A stretch of 12,065 nucleotides of DNA from CAYMDD01 sp964409675 (GCA_964409675.1 CAYPEF010000070.1:1-12065), one strand, 5' to 3'; counted from the first letter of the stretch, positions 6,115-12,065 are shown. The notes: a model not told the origin generated them from the letters alone. Numbers and translations: made by a program.

Positions 6115-7557
6115 CTAAGAAGCGACTAATTTAAGGCGCCTGCGCTGGGTGGAAGATGGAATATGCATACCTTCCCGGTATTTAGCCACCGTTCTGCGGG
6201 CAACATTGATGTTACGCGCCTTCAGAACCTCGGCAATATCATCATCGGAAAGGATATTTTTGGGGCTTTCCTTGTCAATCAACTCCTTAATCAGATGGCG
6301 TACCGTCTCACTGGAGACATCATCTCCCCCGGCGGCATGGTTGAGGCCGGAGGTGAAAAAGTATTTAAGCTCGTATAACCCCCTGGGAGTCATGATGTAT
6401 TTTCCGGTAGTTACCCGGCTGACGGTGCTTTCATGGAAGCCGGTGGCGGCGGCGATATCCTTTAGCGTTAGCGGCTTTAAATGGTGAATCCCCAGACGGA
6501 AAAACCCATCCTGCTGGGCCACGATATCGGTGGCGACTTTTAAAATCGTGTTCGCGCGCTGGTCGAGCGCCTTGAGCAGCCAGTTGGCGGCGTTCATATG
6601 CTCGGACATGTATTTGCGGTCTGCACCCTTGGCGCTGACCGAGACTTTGGCGTAATAGCGGCGGTTCACCAGCACTTTGGGCAGGGTGGAGCTATTGAGT
6701 TCAATATGCCAGCGGCCCTGTTCTTTTTTCATCAACACATCCGGCTCCACCGGCTGGACGATTTCGTGCAGGAACGGCAGGCCGGGCTTGGGGTTGAGGG
6801 CGCGGATTTCGGCGATCATGGCGCGCAGATCTTCTTCGTCCACGCTGCATTTGCGCCGAAGCACGTCCAGCTGCGCACTGGCGAGCAATGACAGATTATC
6901 TAGCAAGGTCTCCATAGCGGGGTCGAGCCGGTCTTTATCCTTCAGCTGGAGGGCAAGGCATTCGCGCAAATCGCGCGCGCAGACGCCGATAGGGTCCAGT
7001 TTTTGCAGTTTCGCAAGCACGCGCTCGATGAGCGCAGCCTCCACGCCGAGCTGGGCGGAAAGCGCTTTTAGGTCGTCGCGGATATAGCCCGCTTCGTCCA
7101 CCATATCAATCAGGTGCTGGGCGATGCGCTGTTCGATGGGGTCGGCGATTTCCACATAGGCCTGGTTCATCAAATGCTGGCGCAGGGTGATGTCCTCAGC
7201 CTTGGTATCCTGGAAATCGGCGTCCTCGCCGCCTTCACTGCGGGGGGATATTTGCATGCGCTCGGCAGGGGTATACTCCCAATCGTCGCCGCTATCGGCG
7301 GCGTCCGCGCTTTCCCAGTTTTCCATCGGTTCGGCGGGTGCATCTTCGGCGGTGGATTCTTCCTCGCCGCTCTGCTCGCGCTCAGCCGAAGCTTCTTCCT
7401 CGCCGGGCTGGAGGAACGGGTTTTTCTCAAGCTCGTTTTCAATATAGGATTGCAATTCCTGCGCGTTCATTTGCAGCAATTTGATGGATTGCTGCAACGC
7501 CTGCGTCATGACAAGCGTTTGCGATGTTTTCAGCTGGAGAGATTGACTAGGCTGCAT
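6115..7557 (-). CDS. rpoN: RNA polymerase sigma-54 factor
   Basis: Sigma-54 directs polymerase to -24/-12 promoters and needs an AAA+ activator to open them. The 480-residue product has the glutamine- and leucine-rich region I (TSQTLVMTQALQQSIKLLQM, with NPFL near residue 48), an acidic region II (about 50-110), the core-binding region, the DNA-binding HTH segment around LKDIAAATGFHESTVSRVTTGKY, and the diagnostic RpoN box ARRTVAKYRE at 453-462. The start at 7557 is at the conserved N-terminus, with AAGG about 9 nt upstream. In most proteobacteria it follows lptB closely; here 246 bp of structured DNA intervene, including a -24/-12-type element that suggests autoregulation. Confidence 0.97.
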   Translation of the reverse strand: MQPSQSLQLKTSQTLVMTQALQQSIKLLQMNAQELQSYIENELEKNPFLQPGEEEASAEREQSGEEESTAEDAPAEPMENWESADAADSGDDWEYTPAERMQISPRSEGGEDADFQDTKAEDITLRQHLMNQAYVEIADPIEQRIAQHLIDMVDEAGYIRDDLKALSAQLGVEAALIERVLAKLQKLDPIGVCARDLRECLALQLKDKDRLDPAMETLLDNLSLLASAQLDVLRRKCSVDEEDLRAMIAEIRALNPKPGLPFLHEIVQPVEPDVLMKKEQGRWHIELNSSTLPKVLVNRRYYAKVSVSAKGADRKYMSEHMNAANWLLKALDQRANTILKVATDIVAQQDGFFRLGIHHLKPLTLKDIAAATGFHESTVSRVTTGKYIMTPRGLYELKYFFTSGLNHAAGGDDVSSETVRHLIKELIDKESPKNILSDDDIAEVLKARNINVARRTVAKYREGMHIPSSTQRRRLKLVAS

Positions 7558-7581
7558 AAAATATAGCCTTACTGGATTTCA

Positions 7582-7598
7582 TGCAATAAACGTACCAG
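7582..7598 (-). promoter_or_regulatory. Putative sigma-54 (-24/-12) promoter upstream of rpoN
   Basis: On the minus strand the sequence reads CTGGTACGTTTATTGCA. It fits the sigma-54 consensus YTGGYACG-N4-TTGCW, with the required GG and GC dinucleotides exactly 10 bp apart. Placing the GC at -13/-12 puts the start of transcription near 7571, about 14 nt before the rpoN ATG and just before its AAGG ribosome-binding site. The match is seen directly; use by sigma-54 is inferred. The leader would be very short, which is a reason for caution. Confidence 0.6.
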
Positions 7599-7635
7599 AA
7601 ATTTATTAATGAAAGATTAAGTCGGTGGGTGCGGA

Positions 7636-7652
7636 CGCAATAAATACGGCAG
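7636..7652 (-). promoter_or_regulatory. Degenerate second copy of the -24/-12-like element
   Basis: The minus strand reads CTGCCGTATTTATTGCG, sharing 11 of 17 positions with the element at 7582-7598, including CTG and TTTATTGC. It lacks the GG of a functional -24 box. The two copies are offset by 54 bp, about five helical turns. It could be a decayed promoter or a sigma-54/repressor binding site, or a chance similarity. Confidence 0.3.
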
Positions 7653-7696
7653 ATAATACGTTTAACCCTATTTTTTGCTATCCTCCGGACTGCCGC

Positions 7697-7720
7697 AGGC
7701 GGAGAGGCGGAGAGCCGGAG
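7697..7720. repeat. Three tandem 8-bp repeats
   Basis: AGGCGGAG at 7697-7704 is repeated exactly at 7705-7712 and with one change (AGCCGGAG) at 7713-7720. It lies in the lptB-rpoN gap, between the hairpin at 7722-7775 and the -24/-12-like elements. No function can be assigned; protein-binding sites or slippage are both possible. Confidence 0.7.
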
Positions 7721-7721
7721 C

Positions 7722-7775
7722 GCCCGGACAGAAGACCCGTCTCTTCGCTTGCGTCAGCCGGATGGGCCTCCGGGC
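7722..7775. repeat. Imperfect hairpin downstream of lptB (family C, diverged copy)
   Basis: GCCCGGA (7722-7728) and GACCCGTC (7734-7741) pair with GATGGGCC (7761-7768) and TCCGGGC (7769-7775), giving about 15 bp with a bulge, one mismatch and one G-T wobble. The arm pattern (G[T/C]CCGG..GACCC[A/G]TCTC) resembles the perfect palindrome at 11888-11939, suggesting a common family. It lies 29 bp after the lptB stop and has no T-run in the direction of transcription, so it is not a textbook terminator. It might protect the 3' end of the lpt transcript. Confidence 0.5.
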
Positions 7776-7803
7776 AGTGCGATGCGCTACTAACGTCGAA
7801 GAA

Positions 7804-8655
7804 TTAGAGGCTGAAGCGCTCACCGAGATAGACGCGGCGGACGTCTACGTTGTTGACAATCTCAGTAGGAGTGCCTTCGGTCAGCAATGTGCCTTCATGC
7901 ATGATGTAGGCGCGGTCGATGATGTCGAGGGTTTCACGCACATTGTGGTCGGTGATGAGGACGCCTAGGCCGCGGTCTTTTAAATGGCGCACCAGCTCGC
8001 GCACCTCGTCCACGGCGATAGGGTCGATGCCGGCCAGCGGCTCATCGAGCAGAATGAACGACGGGCGCGAGGCCAGCGCGCGGGCGATTTCCACGCGCCG
8101 GCGCTCGCCGCCGGAGAGGGTAAGCGCCGGGGCCAGGCGTAAATGGCTGATGGAGAATTCCGCCAGCAGGTCGCTCAGCATCATATCGCGCTGCTCGGGG
8201 TCCGGCTCGGCGAGCTCCAGCACCGCCATGATATTCTGCTCTACACTCAACCCCCGGAAGATGGAGGCTTCCTGCGGCAGGTAGCCAATCCCCAAACGTG
8301 AGCGGCGGTACATGGGAAGGTGAGTGATATTATGGCCGTCCAGAAGAATCTGGCCATTATCGGGGCGAATTAGTCCGCTGATCATGTAGAAGCAGGTGGT
8401 TTTTCCGGCGCCGTTCGGCCCCAGCAGACCCACCGCCTCGCCACGGCGCACATGCAGGCTGACATCGCGTACCACCGGCCGCTTGCCATAGCGCTTGCCG
8501 AGCATCCGCGCTTCCAGCCCGGCTTTTACGCTTACCAGCCGCGGCTTGCGCTTATTGCCATCCGGCCGAGGGGCGGATGAATGCCTGCCGGCGCTTCCGG
8601 TATGCGAGGCGTTATGGCGCGTGCGGCGCTGCATGAAGTGTGAAATAGGGCGCAT
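7804..8655 (-). CDS. lptB: Lipopolysaccharide export ABC transporter ATPase LptB
   Basis: LptB hydrolyses ATP to drive LPS extraction from the inner membrane by LptB2FGC. The 283-residue product has Walker A GPNGAGKT (79-86), Q-loop YLPQEASIF (Gln128), signature LSGGERRRVEIARAL (from 180), Walker B FILLDEPLAGIDP and switch histidine 237 in ITDHN. The ABC core begins near residue 47 (LEARMLGKRYGKRP). The first 45 or so residues are an unusual, strongly basic, Ser/His-rich, probably disordered extension; the family is normally about 240 residues. The start at 8655 shares a base with the lptA stop (TGATG), which supports the extended form by coupling. LptF and LptG, its membrane partners, are not in the window. 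Confidence 0.95.
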   Translation of the reverse strand: MRPISHFMQRRTRHNASHTGSAGRHSSAPRPDGNKRKPRLVSVKAGLEARMLGKRYGKRPVVRDVSLHVRRGEAVGLLGPNGAGKTTCFYMISGLIRPDNGQILLDGHNITHLPMYRRSRLGIGYLPQEASIFRGLSVEQNIMAVLELAEPDPEQRDMMLSDLLAEFSISHLRLAPALTLSGGERRRVEIARALASRPSFILLDEPLAGIDPIAVDEVRELVRHLKDRGLGVLITDHNVRETLDIIDRAYIMHEGTLLTEGTPTEIVNNVDVRRVYLGERFSL

Positions 8656-9200
8656 CAGGGCTTCTTACCGGTATCGCTGTTTTTCTCGGGCACGAACAGC
8701 GCGCGCACGCGCGCAGGCGATTTCCCTGCCGCCGTTGCCGCGCCGGTAACCTTGCTTTGTCCGGAGGCGAGATTATAGGTAAGCATATCGCCTTTTAAAA
8801 CATTCTGGTCGCGCGTGAGCACCACCTGATTATAAAGATTGATCACTTTTGCATCGACGTCGTAAACGCCTTTGGCGCCGCTGGCGGTTTCCTTCGGCGT
8901 GGACATGAATACACTCCCTTCCGCCTCAATCCTGGATACCGCGCCCTGTTCCTGCTTGCCCTTATTTTCCTGTTGGCGGTAATGCACAATCATGCGGTCG
9001 GCTTTCAGCCGCACATCGCCCTGGATGGCTACCACATGGCCGCTGAAAACGGCTTTTCGCGTTTCCTGCATCACTTCCAGCGTATCGGCGGTGATTTCGA
9101 TCGGCTTGTCGCCACTTCCCAGCGATGGGGCAGCCGCATGCGCCGAGGCGTTTGCCAGCATCCAGAACACCGCTAAGCCGCTTCCAATCAACCGCCTCAT
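8655..9200 (-). CDS. lptA: Periplasmic LPS transport protein LptA
   Basis: LptA forms the beta-jellyroll bridge that carries LPS across the periplasm. The 181-residue product begins with a signal peptide (MRR, hydrophobic GSGLAVFWMLANAS) and a likely signal peptidase I site after Ala-His-Ala near residue 22. The OstA/LptA domain follows, with PIEITADTLEV, KAVFSGHVVAIQGDVRLKADRMIVHY and later LTRDQNVLKGDMLTYNLASGQSKV. It starts at an ATGA overlap with lptC and ends one base into lptB, so the three genes are translated as a coupled set. Length and motifs are ordinary for the family. Confidence 0.94.
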   Translation of the reverse strand: MRRLIGSGLAVFWMLANASAHAAAPSLGSGDKPIEITADTLEVMQETRKAVFSGHVVAIQGDVRLKADRMIVHYRQQENKGKQEQGAVSRIEAEGSVFMSTPKETASGAKGVYDVDAKVINLYNQVVLTRDQNVLKGDMLTYNLASGQSKVTGAATAAGKSPARVRALFVPEKNSDTGKKP

Positions 9201-9841
9201 TTCTTTCCTTTCTTCATTTCTTTCGGATAGATTTTCATCTTTACCGCGCCGTTGAAAATCAGGCGGGCACCCCGGTCCTGCACTTCAAAAGCGTTGGCCT
9301 TCAGCGTGCCCAGCGGCCCCTGCCCTTCCACCGGCACGTTGCCGTAGGCTGAGCCGCGCTGGATATCGACATGGGCTTCCTGCGTGCGCATTTCATAGCC
9401 GCCTTCGTAATACATACTGATATCGCGGAAAAGATCGAGTTGTTTATTCTGCATATCCAGCTTGCCGGTTTCGGCTTTCAGGGCAAGCCATGATTCATGC
9501 TCCAGCGTTATATCGGCATTGATGGCATAGAGGTCCACCACGTTGCCGCCTGCCTGCACGGCTTTCTCGGCCGTGATGGTGAAGGGGCGATTATGGATAT
9601 CAAGCCCCTGGTAACGCGGGTTAAGCATAGCGGGAGCGTCGCCGGTTGCTTTGACCATACCGGAGAATACCACACGCACACCTTCGCGCCCCGCCTCGCC
9701 CCAGATAAGATAAGCAAGGCCAAGCAGCAGGAGCGCCACAATCCCCCATAACAGCTTCTTGCTGATACCGACCAGATAACTATGGCGGCGCACGGGCCGC
9801 AGCTTCCGCCGCGTATCGCGGTTGATGGTGGTCGCGTTCAT
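9197..9841 (-). CDS. lptC: LPS export protein LptC
   Basis: LptC is the membrane-anchored component that passes LPS from LptBFG to LptA. The 214-residue product has a basic N-terminal tail (RRKLRPVRRH), one transmembrane helix at about 30-47 (LLWGIVALLLLGLAYLIW), then a periplasmic beta-rich domain. The domain carries the LptC pattern MLNPRYQGLDIHNRPFTITAEKA and ends in a lysine-rich tail. It starts 17 bp after kdsD and ends overlapping lptA. Identification rests on the family pattern and its position in a classic kdsD-lptCAB order; sequence conservation in LptC is low in general. Confidence 0.92.
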   Translation of the reverse strand: MNATTINRDTRRKLRPVRRHSYLVGISKKLLWGIVALLLLGLAYLIWGEAGREGVRVVFSGMVKATGDAPAMLNPRYQGLDIHNRPFTITAEKAVQAGGNVVDLYAINADITLEHESWLALKAETGKLDMQNKQLDLFRDISMYYEGGYEMRTQEAHVDIQRGSAYGNVPVEGQGPLGTLKANAFEVQDRGARLIFNGAVKMKIYPKEMKKGKK

Positions 9842-9858
9842 GCGCCCGCCCTGCGCAT

Positions 9859-10830
9859 TCAGGCCGCTCCCACGCGCAGCAGATCGTGGATATGCAGGAT
9901 GCCGGCGGGTTTTTCGTCTTCCACCACGAACAGGCTGGTGATGGCGCGTTCATTGATCAGCGCCACCGCTTCGGCGGCGAGCGCCGAGGGGCGGATGGTG
10001 CAGGGATCGCGCGTCATCACCGCTTCCGCCTTCATGGAAATCAAATCCGGGGCCATGTGGCGGCGCAGGTCTCCATCGGTGATGACACCGAGGAGGCGTC
10101 CGTTTTCCACCACGCCCACGCAGCCGAAGCGCTTGGCGGTCATTTCGATCAGCGCGTCTTTCATCAGCGTGTCCGGGGAGACCAGCGGCATTTCCGCGCC
10201 TTTATGCATCACGTCGCGCACGAAGCGCAGGCGGCTGCCGAGCGCGCCGCCGGGGTGGTAATTGGCGAAATCCTCCTTGGTGAAGCCGCGCCGGTGGATG
10301 AGCGCAACCGCTAAAGCGTCGCCGAGCGCCATCATCATGGTGGTGGAGGTGGTGGGCGCGCCGACCGGCGAGGCTTCCGCCACTTCCGGCAGCACCAGCG
10401 CGATATCGGCAGCATCCACCAGCATGGAGGTGGGGCGGCGGACCATGGCGATGAGCGGGATATGGAAACGGCGCGTATAGCCGATGACGGCGGCAAGCTC
10501 GGGCGTTTCGCCGGAATTGGAGAGCGCCAGTACCGCGTCTTCCTTCGTGATCATGCCGAGGTCGCCGTGGCTGGCTTCGGCAGGGTGGACGAAATGGGCC
10601 GGGGTGCCGGTGGAGGCGAGCGTGGCGGCGATTTTGCGGCCCACATGGCCTCTTTTGCCCATGCCGGTGACGATCAGGCGGCCGCGCAACGCCTCCACGC
10701 ACTCCACGGCGCGGGTGAAATCGCCGTTCAGGGAGGAAAGCAGTTCCTGCAACCCCTTGATTTCCTGCGCCAGCACGTCCCGTCCGCAGGCAACGGCGTC
10801 AACCGCCTGTTGTTTAGGGGAAAGATTCAT
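9859..10830 (-). CDS. kdsD: Arabinose-5-phosphate isomerase (KdsD/KpsF family)
   Basis: KdsD interconverts ribulose-5-phosphate and arabinose-5-phosphate, the first step to Kdo for LPS. From ATG 10830 the product is 323 residues, close to E. coli KdsD (328). It has an N-terminal SIS domain (HPAEASHGDLG, LALSNSGETPE, YHPGGALG) and two C-terminal CBS domains (about 205-323). Residues equivalent to E. coli Lys59, Glu111, Glu152 and His193 are present. Two deviations stand out: the usual GMGKSG reads GMGKRG (Arg60), and the EACPLGLAPTTSTT loop reads EASPVGAPTTSTT, one residue shorter. The frame is open upstream to 11016 but runs through a repeat, so that extension is rejected. It heads the kdsD-lptC-lptA-lptB cluster. 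Confidence 0.93.
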   Translation of the reverse strand: MNLSPKQQAVDAVACGRDVLAQEIKGLQELLSSLNGDFTRAVECVEALRGRLIVTGMGKRGHVGRKIAATLASTGTPAHFVHPAEASHGDLGMITKEDAVLALSNSGETPELAAVIGYTRRFHIPLIAMVRRPTSMLVDAADIALVLPEVAEASPVGAPTTSTTMMMALGDALAVALIHRRGFTKEDFANYHPGGALGSRLRFVRDVMHKGAEMPLVSPDTLMKDALIEMTAKRFGCVGVVENGRLLGVITDGDLRRHMAPDLISMKAEAVMTRDPCTIRPSALAAEAVALINERAITSLFVVEDEKPAGILHIHDLLRVGAA

Positions 10831-10861
10831 ATGCGCGCCTGCTCTATTTTTAAACGCGCCC

Positions 10862-10867
10862 ACTATA
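10862..10867 (-). promoter_or_regulatory. Possible -10 element for the kdsD-lpt operon
   Basis: TATAGT on the minus strand, 32 bp before the kdsD ATG, matches five of six bases of the -10 consensus. I see no convincing -35 hexamer 16-18 bp upstream, so this is a weak call. It lies in the short unique segment (10831-10934) between kdsD and the palindromic repeat. Confidence 0.25.
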
Positions 10868-10934
10868 GTCGGTGAAAGGTTAAAAAGGTAATAAACTTTT
10901 TGTAATAGTGCGCAGAGGGAGCAGGTGTTCAACT

Positions 10935-11069
10935 CCCGTCGTCCCGGCGCAGGCCGGGACCCAGGCCAAGCTTCCGCAACCAAGCACACGGTAAAGGCTC
11001 CGGCAGTGCCTATCATATACTTTTATCCGGATGCGCGGCATAGGTCCCGGCCTGCGCCGGGACGACGGG
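10935..11069. repeat. Palindromic MITE/REP-like repeat (family A, copy 2)
   Basis: A perfect 27-bp inverted repeat (10935-10961 and 11043-11069) brackets 81 bp. Each arm contains the same small hairpin as copy 1, here CCCGGCGCAGGCCGGG. The outer arms share the GTC[A/G]TCCCGGCGCAGG core with the element at 2509-2588; the interior differs. It sits between RNase D and kdsD. No target-site duplication is evident. The strong inverted pairing could also end RNase D transcription, but no T-run follows. Confidence 0.85.
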
Positions 11070-11089
11070 GTAAGTGTACCCATTAAAAC

Positions 11090-11701
11090 TTAATGCGCGA
11101 AGATGTCTTCATGCTCCCAGCCCGCTAAGTCCAGCAATGCCCGGCGGGGGAGGAAATCGAAGCAGGACTGGGCGAGTTCCATGCGCCCCTCACGCACTAG
11201 CATGGCGTCCAGCTTCGCTTTCAGCGCATGCAGGTGCAGCACATCGGAGGCGGCGTAATCGGTCTGCTCGGGGGTGAGCTGGCCGTTGCCCCAGTCGGAG
11301 GATTGCTGCTGCTTGGAGATGTCCACGCCGAGCAGCTCGCGGCAGATGTCTTTATAGCCGTGGCGGTCGGTATAAGTGCGGGCGAGCTTGGAGGCGGTGC
11401 GGGTGCAATAGACCGGCTCCACCAGGATGCCCAGATACTGGCGCATGATGCAAATGTCAAAGCGGGCGAAGTGAAACAGCTTCAGGCGCGAGCGGTCGGA
11501 AAGCAGGGCTTTCAGGCGCGGGGCGCCGTAAGCGTCACGCTCGAAATGCACGAGGTGGGCGTTGCCGTCGCCATTGGAGAGCTGCACCACGCACAGGCGG
11601 TCGCGCTTGTTGTTGAGGCCCATGGCTTCCGTATCGACGGCAAGGTCGCCCGCGAGGGTGAAGCCTTCCGGCAAATCGTGTTTATAGACGTAGTTCGTAA
11701 T
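11090..11701 (-). CDS. rnd: Ribonuclease D (short, exonuclease domain only)
   Basis: This is a DEDDy-type 3'-5' exoribonuclease acting on structured RNA and tRNA 3' ends. Motifs counted from the start used here: Exo I VDTEAMGL (Asp23, Glu25), Exo II FHFARFDICIM (Asp82), and Exo III YAASDVLHLHAL (Tyr149, Asp153). HRDC domains of E. coli RNase D are absent, as in the roughly 200-residue alphaproteobacterial form. There is no ATG or GTG near the conserved beginning. The frame can start at TTG 11746 (218 residues, no clear ribosome-binding site) or at a rare ATT at 11701 (203 residues, GGGAG 7 nt upstream, beginning at TNYVYKHDLPEGF where homologues start). I list the ATT start with reservation; the stop and identity are firm. 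Confidence 0.85.
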   Translation of the reverse strand: MTNYVYKHDLPEGFTLAGDLAVDTEAMGLNNKRDRLCVVQLSNGDGNAHLVHFERDAYGAPRLKALLSDRSRLKLFHFARFDICIMRQYLGILVEPVYCTRTASKLARTYTDRHGYKDICRELLGVDISKQQQSSDWGNGQLTPEQTDYAASDVLHLHALKAKLDAMLVREGRMELAQSCFDFLPRRALLDLAGWEHEDIFAH

Positions 11702-11734
11702 GGCGCGGCTCCCTGGTTCAGGTGAATCTGCTGC

Positions 11735-11763
11735 ACCTAAGATCAACTGTAAGGATATGGCAA
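11735..11763 (-). promoter_or_regulatory. Weak candidate promoter for RNase D
   Basis: On the minus strand TTGCCA (five of six -35 bases) is followed after 17 bp by TTAGGT, a poor -10. If real, transcription would begin near 11728, downstream of the TTG at 11746, which would force translation to start lower, for example at 11701. Confidence 0.25.
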
Positions 11764-11795
11764 GGATTTTTTACCTATCCCTGAAGGGGGAGGAT

Positions 11796-11830
11796 GGATT
11801 TTCTTAAGCATAACGCGCTTTAGAAAATCC
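11796..11830. repeat. Hairpin with 14-bp arms
   Basis: GGATTTTCTTAAGC (11796-11809) pairs with GCTTTAGAAAATCC (11817-11830) with one mismatch and a 7-nt loop. It is flanked on both sides by G-rich GGGGGAGG/GGAGGGGG tracts. It lies upstream of RNase D. Function is not evident; it has no T-run in the minus direction immediately after the stem. Confidence 0.6.
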
Positions 11831-11860
11831 TGGAGGGGGTGAAAGGCTTCTCGGTTATCG

Positions 11861-11966
11861 CCGTCGTCCTCGGCGGTGCGTAGCATCGTCCGGGGACCCA
11901 TCTCTCAGCGGGTGCAAGTAGAGAGATGGGTCCCCGGACAGTCCTGTGGACTGCCGAGGACGACGG
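11861..11966. repeat. Nested palindrome, cruciform-type repeat (family C)
   Basis: An outer 14-bp inverted repeat (11861-11874 with 11953-11966) encloses a perfect 19-bp inverted repeat (11888-11906 with 11921-11939, loop 14 nt) and a small hairpin AGTCC-TGT-GGACT (11940-11952). The fold would be an outer stem with two branches. It sits in the gap between RNase D and the gene fragment at the right edge. It contains no plausible coding sequence. Confidence 0.8.
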
Positions 11967-11980
11967 AAAAAAATGCGCCG

Positions 11981-12004
11981 ATGCCCCCCCTCAAGGGAGA
12001 GGGG
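11981..12004. repeat. C/G-tract hairpin after the right-edge gene fragment
   Basis: On the minus strand CCCCTC pairs with GAGGGG around a 6-nt loop, six bases after the stop codon of the partial gene. A run of seven T occurs 12-13 nt further on (11967-11973). This could serve as a transcription end, although the T-run is too far from the stem for a textbook terminator. Confidence 0.35.
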
Positions 12005-12009
12005 AAGCT

Positions 12010-12065
12010 CTATTTCTCCGCCGCGCCGCGGATTTTTTCGAAGGTGCGTAACCCCCCCAGCCCCA
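12010..12065 (-). CDS. C-terminal end of an unidentified protein (5' part beyond window)
   Basis: The minus strand has an open frame from the window edge to a TAG at 12012-12010, ending in GLGGLRTFEKIRGAAEK. The direction agrees with all other genes, and a hairpin follows the stop. Eighteen codons are too few to name a family. It could also be a chance frame, so the call rests mainly on direction, position and a plausible amino-acid composition. Confidence 0.4.
   Translation of the reverse strand, partial: GLGGLRTFEKIRGAAEK

Noticed and set aside
6149..6487. Plus-strand ORFs opposite rpoN, kdsD, lptC and others
   Set aside because: They are antisense shadows of well-identified genes with no domain features of their own.
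7681..7800. A known small RNA (6S, SRP RNA or tRNA) in the lptB-rpoN gap
   Set aside because: I could not find the conserved SRP or tRNA features, nor a convincing 6S fold, so no named RNA is called.
7675..7968. 97-codon plus-strand ORF across the lptB-rpoN gap
   Set aside because: Its second half is the complement of lptB and its first half is repeats and hairpin; no ribosome-binding site or known motif.
10831..11016. Upstream extension of the kdsD frame
   Set aside because: It translates the palindromic repeat and lacks family similarity; ATG 10830 gives the normal length.

Overview
The window looks like an ordinary stretch of alphaproteobacterial chromosome. The evidence is the gene set and its order: kdsD, lptC-lptA-lptB, rpoN, hpf and ptsN, followed by a short HPr kinase without the usual N-terminal domain, rapZ and a mannose-type EIIA, plus a short RNase D without HRDC domains. 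I cannot place it below class level. Every gene I can support lies on the minus strand, so transcription runs from high to low coordinates.

Layout in transcription order: the last codons of an unidentified gene (12065-12010); a palindrome-rich gap; RNase D; a gap with a mobile-looking palindromic repeat; kdsD-lptC-lptA-lptB, tightly packed and partly overlapping; a 246-bp structured gap (7558-7803) with tandem repeats, a hairpin and a sigma-54-type promoter; rpoN; a short CpaF-type secretion ATPase; a 138-bp AT-rich gap with a likely promoter; hpf-ptsN; a pteridine-reductase-like SDR and folB; another palindromic repeat; hprK-rapZ-EIIA with ATGA overlaps; a G/C-tract inverted repeat; and the first 225 codons of acs, which runs off the window.

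Functionally, kdsD feeds Kdo synthesis and LptB/C/A export lipopolysaccharide. RpoN, Hpf, PtsN, HprK, RapZ and EIIA form the nitrogen-PTS and envelope/ribosome-hibernation regulatory block. The SDR and FolB belong to folate/pterin metabolism. HPr and Enzyme I, which the PTS proteins need, are not in the window.

I found no defence system, prophage, CRISPR array or transposase, and no clearly new multi-gene system. The observations most worth checking are: a consensus -24/-12 element directly in front of rpoN itself, with a degenerate second copy 54 bp upstream; a CpaF-type ATPase inserted between rpoN and hpf; active-site deviations in KdsD; a possible ATT start codon in RNase D; and several families of palindromic intergenic repeats, one with paired sequence changes that preserve its hairpins.
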